DNA of 64,000 bases from Thalassomonas sp. M1454 (lineage in GTDB: Bacteria; Pseudomonadota; Gammaproteobacteria; Enterobacterales; Alteromonadaceae). Positions 1-7,191 of this stretch are shown here, piece by piece. The translations under genes were made by a program, and so were the position numbers. The stretch is from NCBI RefSeq assembly GCF_007097525.1, contig NZ_VKDD01000002.1:496001-560000 (forward strand). Reading direction: 5' to 3'. Every line of letters starts with the position of its first letter. Position 1 is the stretch's first letter. Under the pieces are notes generated by a model, which had not been told where the DNA came from, searched no databases, and saw only the letters and a list, made by a program, of their open reading frames with translations.

Positions 1-226
1 GCAAATAGTAATCGGCCTCTAAAAAGCGTCTACGAGCATTAACCATGTCTTTGTTATCACCAGGATCCTTTGAATGCTTGTGCTGCACCGGTAATAAGTT
101 TACATAACCTTCTTTGGCTTGATCAAAGCTATGATTATTACTGCAGCGAAAGCTTTTTTGGTTAAGCTCAAGGGCTTGATCGCAAATAGGGCAGTGATAA
201 TCATTTGGTTGTGGGCTAATGCTCAT
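1..226 (-). CDS. rlmA: 23S rRNA (guanine-N1)-methyltransferase RlmA, N-terminal part
   Basis: Only the first 75 codons are in the window; the gene runs off the left edge. The reading starts at ATG 224-226 with MSISPQPNDYHCPICDQ and carries a zinc-finger pattern (CPIC, then C and H about 15 residues on) followed by AKEGYVNLLPVQHKHSKDPG. This matches the start of the RlmA/RrmA family, which methylates G745 of 23S rRNA using SAM. The SAM-binding domain lies outside. It is in the same direction as xthA, 12 bp upstream of where xthA ends, so the two could be cotranscribed from the right. Identification rests on the recalled family N-terminus, which is distinctive. Confidence 0.88.
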   Translation of the reverse strand, partial: MSISPQPNDYHCPICDQALELNQKSFRCSNNHSFDQAKEGYVNLLPVQHKHSKDPGDNKDMVNARRRFLEADYYL

Positions 227-238
227 AGTCTTTCTACT

Positions 239-1045
239 TTATTTAAATGTTGACCAAATAGGTGCATGGTCAGATGGCTTTTCAATGCCGCGCAATTCGT
301 AATCAATGTCCGATTCAATACATTTATCACTGAGTTCATTCGTTGCTAATACAACGTCAATACGCAGACCACGATTATCAGGGAAGCCTTTTGAACGGTA
401 ATCAAACCAAGAGTAACGTTCGCCGCGAGTAGGGTGTAGCTCTCTAAACGTATCTTTAAAGCCCCAATCCATTAACGTTTTTAACCACTGACGCTCTTCT
501 GGTTGGAAGCTACACTTACCGGTTTTTAACCAGCGTTTAGCATTAGGCTCACCAATACCTATATCTAAATCTACAGGAGAAATATTAATATCGCCCATTA
601 CTACGATGTTTTCGCTCGGCTGATGGTGCTCATTTAAATAAGTCATTAAATCTTTATAAAACTGGCGCTTATAAGGGTATTTAGTTTCATGGTTAATGTT
701 ATCACCTTGTGGGAAGTAACCATTTAAAACAGTAATTTCTTCGCCGCTGTCATTGGTTGTGGTTACCATGATCATACGTTTTTGCGCTTCATCATCGTCG
801 GTTGGAAAACCTTTTTGCACGTTAACCGGCTCTTTCTTACATAACATAGCAACACCGTAATGTGCTTTTTGGCCATGGTAATAAACGTGATAACCCATAG
901 CCTCTACATCTGCTACTGGGAATGCTTCATCATGAACTTTAATTTCTTGTAGGCCGATAATATCCGGTTGGTGTTTGTCTATTATCGCTTGTAATTGGTG
1001 TAGGCGGGCACGTAGGCCGTTAATGTTAAAGGAGATTATTTTCAT
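239..1045 (-). CDS. xthA: Exodeoxyribonuclease III
   Basis: A 268-residue protein of the usual ExoIII length. It removes nucleotides 3' to 5' from duplex DNA and cuts at abasic sites in base excision repair. Visible family motifs are the N-terminal [13 protein letters not shown], the metal-binding Glu34 in [20 protein letters not shown] in the middle (catalytic Asp/Asn) and SDHAPIW near the C terminus with the catalytic His at about residue 260. All catalytic positions of the AP-endonuclease family appear intact. The start is the ATG at 1043-1045; the upstream sequence is A-rich with only a weak ribosome site. Divergent from the RstA-like gene across about 520 bp. Confidence 0.96.
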   Translation of the reverse strand: MKIISFNINGLRARLHQLQAIIDKHQPDIIGLQEIKVHDEAFPVADVEAMGYHVYYHGQKAHYGVAMLCKKEPVNVQKGFPTDDDEAQKRMIMVTTTNDSGEEITVLNGYFPQGDNINHETKYPYKRQFYKDLMTYLNEHHQPSENIVVMGDINISPVDLDIGIGEPNAKRWLKTGKCSFQPEERQWLKTLMDWGFKDTFRELHPTRGERYSWFDYRSKGFPDNRGLRIDVVLATNELSDKCIESDIDYELRGIEKPSDHAPIWSTFK

Positions 1046-1564
1046 TTTTTAATATCATTATCTTATCAAAGTAGGCATATGCTAGCAGACTTGGCTACGG
1101 GGTTGAATTCAATTTTTATTTAGCTATTAAAAACCGCGTAAATGCTAGTTTTTTGAGCAAATTACAAATTTTATCTGAATTATTTTCAAAATTAATTAAC
1201 CTTTTATAAATCAATTAACTAAAATGTAACCATGAGTGAAATTTAACCAATGTTTTGCTGATATCAGAGATTTTTCCTTAGTTTTGTAATTAGATTGTAA
1301 ACCGGGGTGTTGATTTGTTATCGAAAAATGTTAATTTTATGTTTGTTTTTGCTCGTAACTCGTTGTATTGTAAGGTTTAGTTTTGTAAATTTGGTGTTAA
1401 GCCTAATGTAAAATAACATTATTATCTGTGAGATAAATTTGTTATAACTGTAGGCAGATGTACGAAACATAACGTTTCATACTAAATTCTACTTAAACTT
1501 ACAGTAACTTACATATAACAATAAATGTGAAGTTAAATGTTAATTGATGATGGAGCGATACTTA
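1046..1564. other. Intergenic control region, xthA / RstA-like regulator
   Basis: About 520 AT-rich bases with no convincing gene on either strand. It must contain the promoters of two divergent genes. The octamer AACTTACA occurs twice, at 1496-1503 and 1506-1513, exactly 10 bp apart on the same face of the helix. Tandem direct repeats of that spacing are typical of OmpR/PhoB-family sites, so this may be the autoregulatory site of the regulator that begins 50 bp downstream. An inverted pair GAAAC/GTTTC lies at about 1465-1479. No riboswitch or RNA gene was recognised. Confidence 0.45.
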
Positions 1565-2281
1565 ATGTCAGACAATAAACCAAACCTTAAAAAAATTCTT
1601 TTAGTTGAAGATGATCGTCAGCTTTCAGATCTAATTAAGGATTTTCTTGTTAGCGAAGGCTTTCATGTTAAACAAGAGTTTAGAGGGGACACTGTAGCTA
1701 AAACTGTAGAGAACTTCTCTCCAGATCTAATCGTATTAGATGTAATGCTACCAGGCAAAGATGGATTTACCGTATGTCGTGACTTACGCCCATCGTTTAG
1801 TAACCCTATTTTAATGCTTACAGCAAAAAGCACTGACTTTGACCAAGTACTTGGTTTAGAAATTGGTGCAGATGACTACGTAGCTAAGCCAGTTGAACCA
1901 CGTGTTTTATTAGCACGTATCAACGCGCTATTACGACGTGGCCAGTTACCTAAAGGTGGTAATGAGAAATCAGAAATCACTTGTGGTAGCTTACAAATCA
2001 ACCGTAACTCGCGCCAAGTTATTTTAGGCGGCGAAAACATTGAATTAACAAGCCAAGAGTTTGACCTTTTATGGTTACTTGCAACTCGTGCTGGTGAAGT
2101 TCAAAACCGTGATTATATCTACAAAGCAGTAGTAGGTCGTGAATACGACGGTATGGACCGTAGTGTTGACGTACGTATCTCTCGTTTACGTAAAAAACTT
2201 CACGATTCTAACGAAACACCATTTAGAATTAAAACAATATGGGGACAAGGTTACTTATTCGTACCAGATGCTTGGGAATAA
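1565..2281 (+). CDS. rstA: OmpR-family response regulator, RstA-like
   Basis: A two-domain DNA-binding response regulator. Residues 10-125 form a receiver with the acidic pair in LLVEDD, phospho-acceptor Asp59 in VLDVMLPG, the switch Thr in LTAKS and Lys in AKPVEP. Residues 145-235 form an OmpR-type winged helix (SRLRKKL, IKTIWGQGYLF). The start at 1565 is preferred over upstream TTG/ATG codons at 1544-1550 because GGAG at 1552-1555 is well spaced from it. It lies 3 bp before its partner kinase, which resembles RstB, so RstA is the best name. The signal in this organism is unknown. Confidence 0.85.
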   Translation: MSDNKPNLKKILLVEDDRQLSDLIKDFLVSEGFHVKQEFRGDTVAKTVENFSPDLIVLDVMLPGKDGFTVCRDLRPSFSNPILMLTAKSTDFDQVLGLEIGADDYVAKPVEPRVLLARINALLRRGQLPKGGNEKSEITCGSLQINRNSRQVILGGENIELTSQEFDLLWLLATRAGEVQNRDYIYKAVVGREYDGMDRSVDVRISRLRKKLHDSNETPFRIKTIWGQGYLFVPDAWE

Positions 2282-2284
2282 GTA

Positions 2285-3577
2285 ATGAAATTGGGTCGCT
2301 CCTTTTTTAGCCTGTATTTTTTAATTGTTTGTTGTTTTGGTACTTTAAGTTGGTTGTTAGACGAATTTTGGAGTATGCATGTTGAACAAGACGTTGAATC
2401 TTATACAGGCTATAAAACAGTCCTTAAAGCCCTAGACGAAAAGCTACAAGTTGATGAGCCAGTTGAAAACTGGCCAAATCGAATAGCTATTGCTAAAGAG
2501 CGTTTTGACTTACCCATTATTTTGGTTACAACCGAAGAAGCAAAAACATTAGTTCCTGCTTTAGAGTTTGTTAATCATGACAATGTTACGGTGTTTTATG
2601 ATGATAACCACATCACTATATTTCACCAGATGGAAAATGTTGATCAGGTTTTAGTTCTTGGTCCTGTCCCGTCGCCAACTCGGCCAAGGACAGAAGCGCT
2701 TATTCGAGTCATTGTACTTGTACTACTAGGTTTTGTTATTTTCTTTTGGGTTTGGCCTATATCGAAAGATTTAGACAAGCTTGATAAAACGGCAAAAGCT
2801 TTTGGTCAAGGGGATTTCAAAGCAACCGTTAAAGGTGGTACATCTGCTTTAGTTCAGCCGATGATAAATACCTTTAATATGATGTCAGGGCGCATCGATA
2901 GCCTAATACAAGCACATAAAGAATTAACCAACGCAGTATCACACGAGTTAAGAACGCCATTAGCTCGCAGTAAGTTTGCTTTACAAGTATTGCGCGGGGC
3001 AAAAGATGATGAAACTCGTGATAAGTACATCGATAAAATAGCGACAGATGTTGAAGAGTTAGAGTCATTAGTAAATGAGTTATTAGTTTACGCAGCGTTT
3101 GAAAGTGATCAGCCAAAAATTACTTACAGTCATGGTGATGTTCGTAAATTGGTTGAGTATCAAGTAGAGAATTTCTCAAGTGAAGACATTCAAATTAGCT
3201 TTGAGTGTGACACAAATGAAGTTATCGCCGATTTTGATGGTCACTTTTTAAATAGAGCATTAAGTAACTTAATGACCAATGCCATTAAATATGGCAATAA
3301 TGAAATCAAAGTGTCGTTGTCTATTGATGAGTATCATTGTTCTATTTGTGTAGAAGATAATGGCCCCGGTGTTGATAATCATTTTAAAGAGATTATATTT
3401 GACGCTTTTTCACGTTTCGATAAGAGTCGAGGAAAAGATACCGGCGGCTTTGGCTTAGGACTGGCAATTGTAAATAAAATAATGCAATGGCATAACGGTT
3501 CGGCAAAAGTTGAAGACAGTGTTTTAGGTGGTGCTAAATTCACCTTAACCTGGCCAAAACAACACATCACTGGTTAA
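2285..3577 (+). CDS. rstB: Sensor histidine kinase, RstB-like
   Basis: A 430-residue inner-membrane kinase, partner of the preceding regulator. It has an N-terminal membrane helix (residues 6-26), a periplasmic sensor of about 110 residues, a second helix (139-157) and a HAMP linker. A HisKA domain with the phospho-acceptor His220 in SHELRTPLAR follows. The ATPase domain has an N box (NLMTNAIKYG), G1 box (DNGPG) and G2 box (GFGLGLAI). The segment LVLGPVPSPTR just before the second helix resembles the matching part of E. coli RstB. All catalytic motifs are intact. Transcription probably ends at the hairpin right after the stop codon. Confidence 0.88.
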   Translation: MKLGRSFFSLYFLIVCCFGTLSWLLDEFWSMHVEQDVESYTGYKTVLKALDEKLQVDEPVENWPNRIAIAKERFDLPIILVTTEEAKTLVPALEFVNHDNVTVFYDDNHITIFHQMENVDQVLVLGPVPSPTRPRTEALIRVIVLVLLGFVIFFWVWPISKDLDKLDKTAKAFGQGDFKATVKGGTSALVQPMINTFNMMSGRIDSLIQAHKELTNAVSHELRTPLARSKFALQVLRGAKDDETRDKYIDKIATDVEELESLVNELLVYAAFESDQPKITYSHGDVRKLVEYQVENFSSEDIQISFECDTNEVIADFDGHFLNRALSNLMTNAIKYGNNEIKVSLSIDEYHCSICVEDNGPGVDNHFKEIIFDAFSRFDKSRGKDTGGFGLGLAIVNKIMQWHNGSAKVEDSVLGGAKFTLTWPKQHITG

Positions 3578-3592
3578 TATATTTAAGTGTTT

Positions 3593-3633
3593 AAAAAAGC
3601 TTATTAGAGTTTCTCTAGTAAGCTTTTTTTTTT
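3593..3633 (+). terminator. Intrinsic terminator of the two-component operon
   Basis: A 17-bp stem (AAAAAAGCTTATTAGAG paired with CTCTAGTAAGCTTTTTT, one G-U type mismatch) with a TTT loop, followed by a long T run. It begins 16 bp after the kinase stop codon. Confidence 0.93.
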
Positions 3634-3732
3634 GCCCCACACGACGTGGGGTATGCCGAAACACCATGGACGGTTTTAGATTTGTAGTTGGTGCTAATTG
3701 ATTCGCCAGTTATAAATTAACGGGTAATTCCT

Positions 3733-3866
3733 TCGGAGATAACGTCCGAATAAATTACGGGGGTTCCGTCGGAGATAACGTCCGAATAAATTCGGACCTG
3801 CGGTGGATAGGTTCGAATTTCGGTTGAGGAAATTCGGATAAACGGTTGGTGCGAAATTTTTCGCAC
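3733..3866. repeat. Short direct and inverted repeats between rstB and ychJ
   Basis: A 24-bp word beginning TCGGAGATAACGTCCG occurs at 3733-3756 and identically at 3769-3792, a 36-bp period. The end of the second copy forms the perfect hairpin GTCCGAA-TAAA-TTCGGAC (3780-3797). A separate palindrome, GTGCGAAA-TT-TTTCGCAC, lies at 3849-3866, about 20 bp from the ychJ stop. GC content is locally higher than the flanks. None of it ends in a T run suited to ychJ, so a terminator role is doubtful. Most likely remnants of a small interspersed repeat. Confidence 0.6.
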
Positions 3867-3886
3867 GTTAATAATTCATTCGCACG

Positions 3887-4399
3887 TTATAAGCAGCAAC
3901 GCTTGTATTTACGGGCACTGCCGCACGGGCAAGGCGAGTTACGTGTAACCGTTTTTATGCATTCATGACTAATTATATCGCCATCTAAATAGCTCCATTG
4001 ACCTTCTTCTTGAATAAATCTAGAGCGTTCATGCATTTGCCAAACTTCATCAGCAACTAGGTAGTCTGCGATAAATTCTACGTGATCATATTGGCCATTT
4101 TTCTCGAGTTTTTTACTGCTTGGAGTTAATATTTTTAACGCCAACCACTTAGTTTGCTGTGCCCATTCTTTGATCTCATTTAAAGCATTATCAACTTGTT
4201 TTGAAAGTGCGTAAGTGGCCAAAATATATTCTGCGTCTTTCACTGCATAGGCACTATATCGAGATCGCATTAACTGCTCAGGTGTTTGTGGGATAGCCGT
4301 TTTATTTATAAATGGCTGGCAACAATTTTTAAACTCTTGTTTTGAACCACAAGGACAAGATTGGATACTATTAGTTTTAGTTGTTTGTTTTGAGCTCAC
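3887..4399 (-). CDS. ychJ: YchJ-family (UPF0225) SEC-C motif protein
   Basis: A 170-residue protein with a zinc-binding SEC-C motif at each end: CPCGSKQEFKNCC (residues 15-27) and CPCGSARKYKRCCL at the C terminus. Between them is the NTF2-like YchJ core (PEQLMRSRYSAYAVKDAEYILATY). This is the full two-motif layout and length of E. coli YchJ. The biochemical role of YchJ is not established; SEC-C motifs in SecA bind SecB and ribosomes, so a protein or ribosome contact is possible. It stands alone on the minus strand, with about 200 bp to the sulA-like gene upstream. Confidence 0.9.
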   Translation of the reverse strand: MSSKQTTKTNSIQSCPCGSKQEFKNCCQPFINKTAIPQTPEQLMRSRYSAYAVKDAEYILATYALSKQVDNALNEIKEWAQQTKWLALKILTPSSKKLEKNGQYDHVEFIADYLVADEVWQMHERSRFIQEEGQWSYLDGDIISHECIKTVTRNSPCPCGSARKYKRCCL

Positions 4400-4494
4400 G
4401 AAATACTTACCGCTAATTTTGATTAATGCAGATTATAACAAGGGATGATCAATAGGGGAATTTAAGGCTAGGTTGCAATAGGTAAAAAGAAAAT

Positions 4495-4587
4495 GGCAAA
4501 GATAAGTCATACTCAATGTATAGGTTTAAATAATACAGGTGGAACAGCACTGGAGATGCATTGTTTATTTAAACGTTTATCTTTGCC
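4495..4587. repeat. 93-bp element with nested inverted repeats
   Basis: The outer arms are GGCAAAGATAA (4495-4505) and TTATCTTTGCC (4577-4587), a perfect 11-bp inverted repeat. The inner arms GTTTAAATAA (4524-4533) and TTATTTAAAC (4565-4574) are a perfect 10-bp inverted repeat. Two nested perfect pairs over 93 bp in a gap without a gene suggest either a small non-autonomous mobile element or a structured RNA. No flanking target duplication is evident, and no second copy was seen in the window. Confidence 0.5.
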
Positions 4588-4610
4588 TAAAGCTTGTCGT
4601 TAAATATTGA

Positions 4611-5039
4611 TTAATGTAATTGTGGTTTTTGTTTATTTACTACGATGCATTGAGTATTGCCTCGTTTGGCACAAATTCTTAAAGAGCGTAATTGTTGTGC
4701 TGAAAATTTTGACTCACAAAGTACAACGGTAGAGCAATTACCTTTTAATAATGTACGCTGGATATTCTCAAAAGAGATTGATTTATTCTGGCCATTTACT
4801 CTAAGTAATTTGCTGGTATCAATATTTTTTGCCAGTTCAAGTAAGTCACTTTCTTCGCTATCAACACATAAAATCCAGCGCTTATCTTGCTGCTTTGATT
4901 GGCAAACTTTTACTAATTTATCAGCAAAAAAAGTATTCGAATTATTACTCTCTACACTTAACCAGTTATTAATAGCACTGTGTGAAGTGGCTTGGTTTGT
5001 GTTTAAGTTATTGTTATTTAAGTTAAATAAGTTGTTCAT
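4611..5039 (-). CDS. sulA: SulA-like SOS cell-division inhibitor
   Basis: A 142-residue protein whose C-terminal two thirds follow the SulA pattern (KRWILCVDSEE, a middle ENIQRTLLKGNCSTVVLCES, then a basic RICAKRGNTQCIVVN end). SulA blocks division during the SOS response by sequestering FtsZ. The start at 5037-5039 is supported by GGAGAG seven bases upstream. A longer reading to 5147 would run through the operators and is rejected. The N-terminal 30 residues are Asn-rich and poorly conserved, as usual. Two LexA boxes upstream strongly support the identification, which is otherwise based on weak similarity. Confidence 0.85.
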   Translation of the reverse strand: MNNLFNLNNNNLNTNQATSHSAINNWLSVESNNSNTFFADKLVKVCQSKQQDKRWILCVDSEESDLLELAKNIDTSKLLRVNGQNKSISFENIQRTLLKGNCSTVVLCESKFSAQQLRSLRICAKRGNTQCIVVNKQKPQLH

Positions 5040-5066
5040 TTGTACTCTCCAGTGAATATGTTTGAC

Positions 5067-5134
5067 TACTGTATAAAACAACAGTACATGTAAATTTAAT
5101 GTAATGCAAGTTTTTACTGTTATTTTATACAGTG
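5067..5134 (-). promoter_or_regulatory. Two LexA boxes before sulA
   Basis: Box 1 at 5067-5086 reads TACTGT-ATAAAACA-ACAGTA; box 2 at 5115-5134 reads TACTGT-TATTTTAT-ACAGTG. Both have the CTG-N10-CAG core of the gammaproteobacterial LexA operator with an AT-rich centre, and their starts are 48 bp apart. They lie 27-95 bp upstream of the sulA start, where they would cover the promoter. A double operator predicts tight repression until SOS induction. Confidence 0.92.
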
Positions 5135-5271
5135 TTGTTTTTGCCATGTTTTATCGCGTTAATATAAATTGGTTTTTATTTATTAGGAGCTAGTACGGAT
5201 AAGGTATTTAAGTTAATGTTTGTGCAATAAAAAAATAGTGATTTAATTTAACTTATCGGTGAAAAGTAAAG

Positions 5272-5817
5272 ATGAAAACTGGTGCAGGATTAGGCTCTAC
5301 TGATGCGAATATAATTGTTTATATTCAAAATAGGCCGCCACTTGAACAATACCTTAGCTTAGATATTGTTAAACCTATGGCCCAAGAAGAAGTTGCAGAT
5401 ATTGCTCGGTTAACTGGCAATCATTGGCGCAAGATATTTAATGTATTTGCTAAATTGCTGTTTGAATTAAAACCTAAAGGTTTTAGTCGCTGGCAAGATT
5501 TACGCGATCAGTATTTATTACAACAGGGTTGTAATGAAGCATTAATGTTTAGTGAGCCCACTGCTTTTGTCGTTGATGAAAATTCAGCTACAAGCCCAGA
5601 ACAAGATAAAAACGTTATTTCTATTATTATGGGTAAAACTTATGCTCAACAATTATTGAGTAAACAAGCAGATATTGCGCTGCACTGGTTAAATGAAGAC
5701 TTTGCGGTGAGTAAATATCATCGCTTGATCGTTTGCCCATACTTTGATTATCGCCAGCTTTCTAATATTAAAATTTCAAAATTAGTAACCATTATTCAAT
5801 CATTATCAAAAAATTAG
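5272..5817 (+). CDS. Conserved gammaproteobacterial protein of unknown function
   Basis: A 181-residue soluble protein without signal peptide or membrane helix. It begins near ANIIVYIQNRPPLEQYLSLD, continues with GNHWRKIFNVFAKLLFEL and ends with LIVCPYFDYRQLSNIKISKL. I recall similar uncharacterised proteins in Shewanella and Vibrio with the NRPPL, WRKIFNV and PYFDYRQL motifs (possibly DUF6942), but no function is known. It is divergent from the SOS-regulated sulA; the LexA boxes sit 140 bp away on the sulA side, so shared SOS control is not indicated. A GGTGAAAAG stretch precedes the ATG. Confidence 0.75.
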   Translation: MKTGAGLGSTDANIIVYIQNRPPLEQYLSLDIVKPMAQEEVADIARLTGNHWRKIFNVFAKLLFELKPKGFSRWQDLRDQYLLQQGCNEALMFSEPTAFVVDENSATSPEQDKNVISIIMGKTYAQQLLSKQADIALHWLNEDFAVSKYHRLIVCPYFDYRQLSNIKISKLVTIIQSLSKN

Positions 5818-5932
5818 TATAAGCATTACGTATATACATGTAGCTGAACATATTCTTTTTGTTCAAATTAGGTAAATTTATTGTCATAAAACAATATTTT
5901 AATTTATTTACCTTCTATAATTTATGTCTAAT

Positions 5933-5972
5933 ACCAAGCTCAATAATAAAAACTTATAACCAAGTTCAATAA
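5933..5972. repeat. 14-bp direct repeat upstream of ackA
   Basis: ACCAAGCTCAATAA (5933-5946) recurs as ACCAAGTTCAATAA (5959-5972), 13 of 14 bases identical and 26 bp apart, immediately before the ackA ribosome site. It could be a regulator site repeated on the helix or the degenerate end of an interspersed repeat; the words resemble the end of the element at 17002. Confidence 0.4.
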
Positions 5973-5987
5973 GAAAAGTGTATCTCT

Positions 5988-7190
5988 ATGTCCCAACAAA
6001 CTGTGTTAGTAATTAACTGTGGTAGTTCATCTCTTAAATTTTCTTTAATAAACCCAACTAATGGCGAAGTTAGTATTTCTGGTATTGCTGAGCGCTTAGC
6101 AAGCCCAGAAGCATTTATTAAAATATCGTTTAATAATGAAAAGTCTGTAATTGCTTTAAGTGCGCCTTTTGACCATCAAATTGCCTTGCAATATTTGGTC
6201 GAATTTTTAAATAAACATGATTTAACCAAACAAGTTTCGGCTATTGGCCACCGCGTTGTACATGGTGGTGAATCGTATTCGCAGCCAACATTAATAAATA
6301 GTGATGTTAAAAATAGCATTGCCAGCCTTGCGCAACTTGCACCATTGCATAACCCGGTTAACTTAATTGGTATTGAAGCTGCCGAGCAAGCCTTTCCTGA
6401 ACTTAAGCAAGTTGCTGTATTTGATACCGCATTTCATCAAAGCATGCCTGAAAAAGCATTTATTTATGGTATCCCTTATCAACTATACAAAGAGCAGGGT
6501 ATACGCAAGTACGGTTTCCATGGCACGAGCCACTATTTTGTTGCTACACAAGCGGCTAAAGCGTTAGACAAGCCATTAGCTGAATTTAGTGGTATTACCG
6601 CACACCTTGGTAATGGTTGTAGTATTTGTGCCATAGATAATGGCGAAAGTGTCGACACAAGTATGGGGTTAACTCCATTAGCAGGGGTTGTGATGGGGAC
6701 TCGCAGTGGTGACATTGACCCAAGTATTATTTTCCATCTAATAAACCAGCTAGGTTATAGCGCCGACGAAGTTGATACATTACTGAATAAGCAAAGTGGT
6801 TTGTTAGGTATATCGCAAATGAGTAACGATTGCCGCACCATTGAAGATGCAATTATTAATGACAATAACGTGCAAGCTAATTTAACCATGGATATCTTTT
6901 GTTATCGTATCGCTAAAACCATAGCCTCTTATATGGCTGCTATTAGTCATTTTGATGCGTTAGTGTTTACCGGCGGCATAGGTGAAAATTCTGATTTGAT
7001 CCGCGAGCGTGTAGGGCGCTCTTTAGCATTACTCAATATTAAAATTGATGCTGATAAAAATAGCGCAGTGCGTTTTGGTAAAGCTGGCAGTATTCATGAG
7101 CAAGGCTCACAGGCATGTTTAGTTATTCCAACCAATGAAGAATTGGTTATAGCTATGCAAACACAACAACTTATTGAACAAGGAGAGTAA
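5988..7190 (+). CDS. ackA: Acetate kinase
   Basis: A 400-residue ASKHA-fold enzyme that interconverts acetate plus ATP and acetyl phosphate plus ADP. The family signatures are complete: VLVINCGSSSLKFS at the N terminus, GHRVVHGGE (substrate Arg), FDTAFH, RKYGFHGTSH, TAHLGNGCS, DTSMGLTPLAGVVMGTRSGDID and FTGGIGENS. The protein is standard length. It is followed one base later by pta with a strong ribosome site inside its end, so the two form the usual ackA-pta overflow and acetate-use operon. Confidence 0.98.
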   Translation: MSQQTVLVINCGSSSLKFSLINPTNGEVSISGIAERLASPEAFIKISFNNEKSVIALSAPFDHQIALQYLVEFLNKHDLTKQVSAIGHRVVHGGESYSQPTLINSDVKNSIASLAQLAPLHNPVNLIGIEAAEQAFPELKQVAVFDTAFHQSMPEKAFIYGIPYQLYKEQGIRKYGFHGTSHYFVATQAAKALDKPLAEFSGITAHLGNGCSICAIDNGESVDTSMGLTPLAGVVMGTRSGDIDPSIIFHLINQLGYSADEVDTLLNKQSGLLGISQMSNDCRTIEDAIINDNNVQANLTMDIFCYRIAKTIASYMAAISHFDALVFTGGIGENSDLIRERVGRSLALLNIKIDADKNSAVRFGKAGSIHEQGSQACLVIPTNEELVIAMQTQQLIEQGE

Positions 7191-7191
7191 T

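Noticed and set aside
5040-5147. Upstream extension of the sulA-like protein
   Set aside because: The added residues are hydrophobic and unlike SulA, and the frame would cross both LexA boxes and the promoter. ATG 5037-5039 has a good ribosome site.
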